This document shows, one piece after another, positions 58,552-64,000 of a stretch of 64,000 nucleotides of DNA. How positions within the stretch are numbered: position 1 is the first letter of the stretch; the number at the start of each line of letters is the position of its first letter. The notes under the pieces are model-generated. The model was not told the origin of the DNA and ran no database searches. It was given only the letters and a program-made list of their open reading frames with translations. A program made the translations under genes and the position numbers. Source of the stretch: Actinospica sp035493475 (GTDB taxonomy: Bacteria; Actinomycetota; Actinomycetes; Streptomycetales; Catenulisporaceae); the NCBI GenBank assembly GCA_035493475.1, contig DATJIF010000009.1, positions 62,001-126,000 on the forward strand, written 5' to 3'.

Positions 58552-61288
58552 CGGCGAGTACTTCGGTGAGCAAGGCGTCGATCTGCTCGTCCAGCGACGG
58601 GAACTGAGCCTCGGCGTGGATGGACCGCGCCTGCTCCAGCCGGTCGCGCGCGGTCGCGTAGTCGGGCGGGGTCTGGGCCAGGGCTATGCGGGCCATGCCG
58701 TAGGCGGCTCGTGCTCGGGCCTTGATGTCCGAGTCCTCCTGGGCGAGCAGCACGCGCTCGTAGTGCTCGCGGGCGCGTGACGGGTCGCCTAGGGCCAGGT
58801 GGGCGTCGCCGGTGTGCTGCGCGAGGTGGAGGGTCCAGCGGGTCTGGGGCTGGTCGTGGAGTAGGGATTGGGCCTGGTCGAAGAAACGCAGCGCGTCGGC
58901 GGGTGCACCGGAATGCAGTGCGTTGACGCCGAGGTTGACGGCCGACTGGACCACTTCGGAGTAGTAGCCGATGTCGCGGGCGAGTTGGTCTGCCTGTCGG
59001 AGCAAGCGCGCCGACTCGTCGAAGTCGCCGCGGTTGGTGGCGAGCGTGCCGAGCACGTTGAGGACCTCGGCGTACAGCGCGGTCGCACCGGCCTGGTCGG
59101 CGAGCACCGCTGCCTCTGCCGCCATGGCCAGCGACCTCTCGTGGTCGCCCAGCGAGCTGGTGCTCAGGGCCACGTTGATGAGGATGTAGGACCGCATCTT
59201 GTCTGACACGTCGCTCGCGCCGTTGAGTTTCAGCGCCGCGGAGTGCCAGCCCAGGGCTTCCCGGTGACGGCCCATCGCCGCGGCCGTGACACCCAGATTC
59301 TGCAGGCAGAAGACCTCACCCCGGCACTCGCCGGTCTCGCGCATGATGGCAAGCGACTTCTCGTAGAGCTCGATCGCCGCGCGGAACAGCCCCGTCTCGA
59401 GTTGGATGCCGGCTACTTCGGCCAGGCTTACCGCGAGTTGCCGCGGGTCGCCGACGGCTTCACGGAAGCGCAGCGCCTTTCCCGCGCTGCGCAGCGCCTC
59501 GTCGTAGCGTCCGGTGAGCGTGTCACCCGAGATCTTCGCGCTCCACATCTCGGCCTGCGCGAACGCGTCGTTCTCCGCCTCCGCGGCGGCCAGGCCGTAC
59601 CGGCAGCTCTCCACCCAGTCCGCGTGGTATCCGTTCATGGCGTAGAAGCCCCGCAAGGTCTGGGTGAACCGCCACGCGTGTCCTGGTCGGCCGGACGTCG
59701 CGGCGTGCCTGGTCGCGGACAGCAGGTTCGCGCGCTCGGCCGCCAGCCATGCCCGCGCCCCCTCCACGTCGGCGATCACCGGTGCGGCGACCGCGGGCGG
59801 TGCCGGGGAGGTTTCGGGCCGGGGCCTGCCCGGACTGTACATGTCCATCGCAGCGTTCGCGGCGTGCAGATACCAGCTCAGATATCGCGTGATCGAGGCC
59901 TGCTGTTCGGCGTCTGAATCGGTGGCGCGGCACGTCCGAGCCGCGTAGGCGCGCAGGAGGTCGTGCATTTCGAAGCGGCCCGATGCCGTCTGTTCGATCA
60001 GGTGCTCGTCCTGAAGCAGTTCCAGGATCTTGCCGGCTTCGGCCACGTCGATTCCGGCCAGCGCCGCCACGGATCGCGTGGTCGCATCCGGCCCCGGGTC
60101 GATGCCGAGGAGGCGGAAGACACGCCGCGCCGCGTCGGGCAGGCCTTCGTAGGACAGGGCGAACACGGCGGTGACGTCGCGGCCGCCGGTGGTCATCTCG
60201 CCGATCCCCTTGGCCAGTCGGTCGACGAGGTCGCGCAACTGCCAGGCCGGGCGGGAGCGGAGGCGGGCGGCGGCGAGCGAGACCGCCAGCGGGAGGCCGC
60301 CGCACAGGTCCGCGATCTGTCGGGCGGCATCGGGTTCGGCGGCGACGCGCTCGGGTCCGGCGATCCGGGCCAGCAGTTGCACGGATTCGCCGGGTTCGAG
60401 GACGTCGAGCATCGTGATGACGGAGTTGTCCAGCGCGGCGAGGCTGCGGCGGCTGGTGACCAGCACCAGGCAGCTCGGACTGCTGGGAATCAGGTCTCGT
60501 ACCTGGTTCGCGTCGGCGGCGTTGTCGAGCAGGACCAGCGCGTGTTTGCCGTGCATGCGGTCGCGGAACATCGCGGCGCGTTCGTCCAGCGTCTCGGGGA
60601 CGTGCTGCGCGGCGACGCCCAACTGCCGCAGGAACGCGTCGAGCACGGCGGCGGGGTCGGCGGGCGGGCGGTCCGGGTCGAAGCCGCGGAGGTTCATGTA
60701 CAGCTGGATGTCGGCATAGCGGCCGGCCTGGATGAGCCGGTGCGCGGTGTGCACGGCGAGCTGTGTCTTGCCGACGCCGCCCATGCCTTCGATCACTGAT
60801 ATGAGGACGGAGGGGGACGCCGCCGACCGGGCCGTGGCGGTCTCCATCAGGCGGTCGATCTCGGTGCGACGGCCGGTGAACGTGGCCAGGTCGGGCGGCA
60901 GCTGGCGGAACGCGCCGACCGTGCTGCTCGTCTTGGCCGACGCGTGGACCCGGACGCACGCCGCCCGCCAGCGTGCGACGTCCGGTTCCGGCACGCCGAG
61001 CGCCCGCACGATGGCGGAGACCAGGTCCAGGTCGAGTCGGCGGCGGTGCGGTTGGAAGACCTCGCCGATGGTGGTGTGCGCCACCGTCTGCGGCGGCCGC
61101 ATCAGCGGACCCACCCGCTTGGCCAGGAGCCGGAAGGAGGGCCCGCCCGCCCACAACCGCAGCCGGCCGAGCTCATGGATGAACTCGGCGAGGTCGACCA
61201 CTCGGTCCGGATCCGGATACGCGTCATCGTGTACCACGTGCGACTCCCCGACAGCCCGTTCGCGTCCACTTCGCCCGATCCGCGCCAT
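58544..61288 (-). CDS. STAND NTPase regulator with N-terminal HTH-like and C-terminal TPR repeats
   Basis: 914 residues. Residues about 30-110 resemble the helix-turn-helix-like N-terminal domain of streptomycete AfsR-related regulators (FIHELGRLRLWAGGPSFRLLAKRVG). An NB-ARC ATPase follows: Walker A GMGGVGKT at about 168-175, Walker B HALVLLDNAAD, sensor LVTSRRSL and the CGGLPLAVSLAAARL helix. The last 350 residues are TPR repeats (ALGWHSAALKLNG, ARLLRQADQLARDIGY, DALRFFDQAQSLL). Such proteins switch on secondary metabolism or stress genes after ligand or partner binding. Target genes are not evident. An intact P-loop suggests an active ATPase. Confidence 0.9.
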   Translation of the reverse strand: MARIGRSGRERAVGESHVVHDDAYPDPDRVVDLAEFIHELGRLRLWAGGPSFRLLAKRVGPLMRPPQTVAHTTIGEVFQPHRRRLDLDLVSAIVRALGVPEPDVARWRAACVRVHASAKTSSTVGAFRQLPPDLATFTGRRTEIDRLMETATARSAASPSVLISVIEGMGGVGKTQLAVHTAHRLIQAGRYADIQLYMNLRGFDPDRPPADPAAVLDAFLRQLGVAAQHVPETLDERAAMFRDRMHGKHALVLLDNAADANQVRDLIPSSPSCLVLVTSRRSLAALDNSVITMLDVLEPGESVQLLARIAGPERVAAEPDAARQIADLCGGLPLAVSLAAARLRSRPAWQLRDLVDRLAKGIGEMTTGGRDVTAVFALSYEGLPDAARRVFRLLGIDPGPDATTRSVAALAGIDVAEAGKILELLQDEHLIEQTASGRFEMHDLLRAYAARTCRATDSDAEQQASITRYLSWYLHAANAAMDMYSPGRPRPETSPAPPAVAAPVIADVEGARAWLAAERANLLSATRHAATSGRPGHAWRFTQTLRGFYAMNGYHADWVESCRYGLAAAEAENDAFAQAEMWSAKISGDTLTGRYDEALRSAGKALRFREAVGDPRQLAVSLAEVAGIQLETGLFRAAIELYEKSLAIMRETGECRGEVFCLQNLGVTAAAMGRHREALGWHSAALKLNGASDVSDKMRSYILINVALSTSSLGDHERSLAMAAEAAVLADQAGATALYAEVLNVLGTLATNRGDFDESARLLRQADQLARDIGYYSEVVQSAVNLGVNALHSGAPADALRFFDQAQSLLHDQPQTRWTLHLAQHTGDAHLALGDPSRAREHYERVLLAQEDSDIKARARAAYGMARIALAQTPPDYATARDRLEQARSIHAEAQFPSLDEQIDALLTEVLAAS

Positions 61289-61327
61289 TCTACGGATTCG
61301 GCGGATTACGGTCTCGGGGATAAAAGA

Positions 61328-61367
61328 CGGCGTCCCGCGGCTCTCGGTTGAGGGCCGCGGGACGCCG
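61328..61367 (-). terminator. Intrinsic terminator of the CHAP repeat gene
   Basis: CGGCGTCCCGCGGC (61328-61341) pairs with 61354-61367; four more pairs close a GGTT loop. Reading leftward, the stem is followed by TCTTTTA, a real T-tract. It lies 15 bp past the stop at 61383. Confidence 0.88.
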
Positions 61368-61382
61368 CAGATGAGAGGGCTG

Positions 61383-63479
61383 CTACGGGACGAGCGTCGG
61401 GCTGCTGCCGGCGGCCATCCCGAGGTTGCCGGGCGAGGCGGCCGCGGCGGTCAGGCCGGTGCCGCTGCCGGGCGCGACCCACAGGCTGCCGCCGGGGTTG
61501 ATGTCGTCGGCGCCGTGCCAGGCGGCCATCCAGGTGCCGTTCGGCATGGTCACGATGGAGGGGCTGGTGTTCGCGGCCACGCCCAGGTTGCCCGGCGACG
61601 TCGCGGCGGCGTTCAGGCTCGTGCCGTTGCCGGTGGCGACCCACAGACTGCCGGCCGGGGTGATCGTGTCAGCACCGTGCCACGCGGCGGTCCAGGTTCC
61701 GTTCGACATGGCGGTCAGGGAGGGGCTGGTGTTCGCGGCCACGCCCAGGTTGCCGGAAGACGTAGCGGCGGCGTTCAGGCTGGTGCCGTTGCCGGTGGCG
61801 ACCCACAGACTGCCCGCCGGGGTGATCGTGTCAGCACCGTGCCATGCGAGCGTCCACGAGCTGTTCGGCATCACGACGAGCGAGGGGCTGGTGTTCGCCG
61901 CCACGCCGAGGTTGCCGGGGGACGCGGCTGCGGCGTTCAGGCTGGTGCCGTTGCCGGTGGCGACCCAGAGGCTGCCTGCCGGGGTGATGCTGTCCGCGCC
62001 GTGCCAGGCGGCCATCCACGTGCCGTTCGGCATGGCGACGAGGGAGGGGCTGGTGTTCGCGGCCACGCCGAGGTTGCCGGGCGAGGTCGCGGCGGCGTTC
62101 AGGCTGGTGCCGTTGCCCGTGGCGACCCAGAGGCTGCCTGCCGGGGTGATCGTGTCAGCACCGTGCCACGCGACGGTCCACGAACCGTTCGGCATCGCGA
62201 CGATCGACGGGCTCGAACCGGCCGCCACGCCGAGGTTGCCGGGCTCGGCCACCGCGTTCATCGTGCTGCCGGTGCCGGTCGCGATCCAGAGGCTGCCGGT
62301 CGGGTTCGTGGTGTCCGCGCCGTGCCAGGCCGCGACCCAGGACCCGTCCGGCAGCACGGCCATCGAGGGGCTGGTCCCGGCGGCCAGGCCGAGGTAGTCC
62401 GGGTCGTTCGCGGCCGCGGTCAGCGACGTGCCGGAGCCGGGGGCGAGCCACAGGCTGCCGGTCGGGTTCTTGTCGTCCTCGCCGTGCCACATCGCCTCCC
62501 AGCCGCCGCCGGGCAGCGGGTTGGGGCCGAAGCCGACCGTGAAGCCGATCGGGCCGTAGGTGTGGTCCTGGCCGTCGATCTCGTTGGCCACGGCCTTGAT
62601 CGAGTAGCTCCCGGACTGCAGGCCGCCGGTGTTCCAGGACTGCGCGTAGTCGTTCGCGCCGGTGCCGCCGGGGATGGTGTCGGTGTAGCCGTTCGGGCCG
62701 GTGATCGTGTAGCTCAGCGAATTGATGTAGTTCTGGGCGCTGGCCATCGCGGTCAGGTTCACGGTGCCGGTCACGGTCTCGCCGCTGGTCAGCGCGGAGC
62801 CGTTGGCGTCGATGGCGACGTTGAAGCCGGGCGGTATCGACGGGCCGCCGCCGACGGGCGAGACGTATTCCTTGATGTACCAGCCCTCCGCGTACGAACC
62901 CACCGCGGAGTCGGCGTACGTGTTCGTCTGCACCTGGCCGTTCGCCTCGATGTCGGCGGCCACGGAGGACGAGGTGCCGGGCGCGACGTAGTAGTCGTTG
63001 CCGGACGTGATGGTGACCTTGCTGCCGCCGGGCAGGCCGGTGACGAGGCCGACGTGCTCGATCGTGCTGCCGCTGCTGTTCTCGAAGACGACCGCGTCAC
63101 CGAGGTGCGGCGTGCTGCTGATGGTGTGCTCGTCGGCGCCGTACGTGTCGAAGCTCGCCGCCATGCCGTTGAGGTAGCTGGTGACGCCGGAGGTCACGCC
63201 GGCCTGGGCCCATGCCCACGCGGCGAAGTCGGCGCACCAGTTCTCCTTCTTGCCGCCGGAGCCGTCGCAGCTGTAGTTGCTGCTGTCGCCCGGATTGACG
63301 TAGCCCTTGCCGCCGAGTGTGCACGGGAAGTTGCCGGTCTGGCCGCTGGCGATGCTCGCGATATTGCCGCCAACGGTTGCCGCCCACGCCGATGTCGCGC
63401 CCGCGAGAACGGCCGCTGGAGCGACCAACGCGCAGGCGAGCAGGGCGCCGGACGCGCGGCGTGCAGGTTTACGGGACAT
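61383..63479 (-). CDS. Secreted CHAP amidase/peptidase with seven WHGAD repeats
   Basis: 698 residues from ATG 63479, which opens a signal peptide (ARRASGALLACALVAPAAVL ... AWA). Residues about 70-190 form a CHAP/NlpC-like domain: KENWCADFAAWAWAQAGV holds the catalytic Cys and IEHVGLVTGLPGG the His. An Ig-like domain follows (about 210-330), then seven tandem repeats of about 54 residues, each with the pattern SPSxxxxPNGxWxxAWHGADxxxPxGSLWxATGxGTSLNAAA. The repeats look like a fucose-lectin/propeller-type wall or glycan binding unit. It is probably a cell-wall hydrolase or a secreted effector with a carbohydrate-binding propeller. Confidence 0.85.
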   Translation of the reverse strand: MSRKPARRASGALLACALVAPAAVLAGATSAWAATVGGNIASIASGQTGNFPCTLGGKGYVNPGDSSNYSCDGSGGKKENWCADFAAWAWAQAGVTSGVTSYLNGMAASFDTYGADEHTISSTPHLGDAVVFENSSGSTIEHVGLVTGLPGGSKVTITSGNDYYVAPGTSSSVAADIEANGQVQTNTYADSAVGSYAEGWYIKEYVSPVGGGPSIPPGFNVAIDANGSALTSGETVTGTVNLTAMASAQNYINSLSYTITGPNGYTDTIPGGTGANDYAQSWNTGGLQSGSYSIKAVANEIDGQDHTYGPIGFTVGFGPNPLPGGGWEAMWHGEDDKNPTGSLWLAPGSGTSLTAAANDPDYLGLAAGTSPSMAVLPDGSWVAAWHGADTTNPTGSLWIATGTGSTMNAVAEPGNLGVAAGSSPSIVAMPNGSWTVAWHGADTITPAGSLWVATGNGTSLNAAATSPGNLGVAANTSPSLVAMPNGTWMAAWHGADSITPAGSLWVATGNGTSLNAAAASPGNLGVAANTSPSLVVMPNSSWTLAWHGADTITPAGSLWVATGNGTSLNAAATSSGNLGVAANTSPSLTAMSNGTWTAAWHGADTITPAGSLWVATGNGTSLNAAATSPGNLGVAANTSPSIVTMPNGTWMAAWHGADDINPGGSLWVAPGSGTGLTAAAASPGNLGMAAGSSPTLVP
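61402..62530. repeat. Seven tandem 162-bp coding repeats
   Basis: The same base pattern recurs with a period of 162 bp (equivalent positions 61402, 61564, 61726, 61888, 62050, 62212), then 159 bp to 62371. The middle four copies are nearly identical at the DNA level, whereas the outer ones have drifted, which points to recent unequal exchange inside the CHAP gene. Confidence 0.88.
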
Positions 63480-63715
63480 GAGGGTCCGCCTCGTTTCGTA
63501 CGGTCTCGGTAAGGCCTCTGACTGTCCCCAATCCTGGTGACGGGCACGTGGCGTGAGCACGCATTCCGTACAAGTCCGGACGACCGCCCCGCTCAACCTC
63601 TCGACATCGCGACACGGCGCCGATAGCATCCGCGTGCAATTGCTCATTGCACAACCTTTACTCGCAACTTAACCGAGACCGGTTGATTGATCTTGTGCGA
63701 TCTGCAGGGGGCGAC
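63480..63715. promoter_or_regulatory. Divergent promoter region with inverted repeat
   Basis: The 236-bp gap between the CHAP gene and the MHYT gene is AT-richer toward its right end. GTGCAAT-TGCTC-ATTGCAC (63634-63652) is a perfect 7-bp inverted repeat, and AACCG/CGGTT flank 63671-63684. I looked for a cyclic di-AMP (ydaO) riboswitch before the CHAP gene and did not find its core. Confidence 0.5.
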
Positions 63716-64000
63716 ATGTTGATGCAAGGTTCTGATGGCGGGCCGTACATCATAGGCCTGGCTTACATGATGTCGTGCGTGGGCTGCGGGCTCGGCCTGC
63801 TGGCCATGGTGCGCGCCCGGGCCGCGGACGGGCCGGCGCGGCAGCGCTGGCTGGCGCTCGGCGCCCTCGCCATCGGCGGCACCGGGATCTGGATCATGCA
63901 CTTCATCGCGATGCTGGGGTACTCGATCCCCAACGTGACGATCAAGTACAACCTGCCGGTCACGCTCGCGAGCCTGGTGCTGGCGATCGTGATCGTGTGG
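63716..64000 (+). CDS. MHYT-domain membrane sensor, N-terminal fragment
   Basis: 95 codons are open from ATG 63716 (GGGGG upstream) to the right edge with no stop. Three membrane helices are visible; the segment GTGIWIMHFIAMLGY carries the Met-His-x-x core of the MHYT family, and SCVGCGLGLLAMVRARAA starts the first helix. MHYT domains are repeated three times in a six- to seven-helix unit thought to bind copper or sense O2, CO or NO, often fused to GGDEF/EAL or kinase parts. What follows here is outside the window. Confidence 0.82.
   Translation, partial: MLMQGSDGGPYIIGLAYMMSCVGCGLGLLAMVRARAADGPARQRWLALGALAIGGTGIWIMHFIAMLGYSIPNVTIKYNLPVTLASLVLAIVIVW

Noticed and set aside
61402..62530. Regular direct repeats that might be read as a CRISPR-like array
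   Set aside because: The period is 162 bp in frame, the repeats are contiguous with no spacers, and they encode a repeated protein unit.
63480..63715. Possible cyclic di-AMP (ydaO) riboswitch before the CHAP gene
   Set aside because: Such genes often carry it, but I could not find the conserved core or arrangement in the minus-strand leader.

Overview
The window is very GC-rich actinomycete DNA. Signs of this are strong third-position GC, many GTG starts, eukaryotic-type Ser/Thr kinases, TetR/IclR/RpiR regulators, a STAND regulator with TPR repeats, DUF4232 and DUF6153 proteins and an exosortase-P-type locus. A streptomycete or Catenulispora-like genus is my inference; there is no rRNA or other marker gene. 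I see no tRNA, rRNA, CRISPR array or intact transposase. Genes are dense: no gene-free stretch exceeds 300 bases, and many same-strand neighbours overlap by exactly 4 nt (ATGA or GTGA).

Region by region. 1-8477: end of a LamG protein and its terminator, a degenerate membrane pseudokinase, an isoprenoid cluster (polyprenyl synthase, DUF2236/MpaB-type oxygenase, small partner), then two membrane Ser/Thr kinases flanking a membrane protein whose cytosolic tail is a string of kinase-site-like TQRF/TQRL motifs. 8471-13739: penicillin acylase family enzyme, alpha/beta hydrolase, TetR regulator and cytochrome P450. 13736-22775: a surface locus with a WsfD-like membrane protein, GT2 glycosyltransferase, septum-formation-type lipoprotein, exosortase, a 53-residue protein that is little more than a sorting signal, a GT-C glycosyltransferase, UDP-GlcNAc 2-epimerase and a probable anchored target. 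22840-31546: metal-type lipoprotein and DUF6153 pair, sialidase-like secreted protein, PaaI thioesterase, a MITE-like insertion, SAM methyltransferase, diguanylate cyclase, an arylsulfotransferase-family protein behind a conserved leader peptide, and a PhyH dioxygenase.

31631-49785 is the largest functional unit, a purine/ureide catabolic island. A divergent TetR gene, a 22-codon leader ORF and a strong hairpin precede a Rieske oxygenase and reductase (HpxDE-like), allantoinase and urate oxidase. On the other strand lies a translationally coupled chain: fused OHCU decarboxylase/HIU hydrolase, RpiR regulator, allantoate amidohydrolase, ureidoglycine-glyoxylate aminotransferase, amidase and an ABC importer. 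A second coupled operon (TIM-barrel, deaminase, GMC oxidoreductase, formamidase family) lies upstream. Both minus-strand operons carry the same TGAAA-N6-TTTCA palindrome, so the RpiR protein probably controls both.

49797-64000: PL7 alginate-lyase-like protein, sugar MFS transporter, amidohydrolase, a LigAB-type ring-cleavage dioxygenase divergent from an IclR regulator, CoA transferase and citryl-CoA-lyase-like protein (matching operators in front of both transcription units), DUF4232 lipoprotein, STAND-TPR regulator, a CHAP protein with seven 54-residue repeats, and the start of an MHYT membrane sensor that runs off the right edge.
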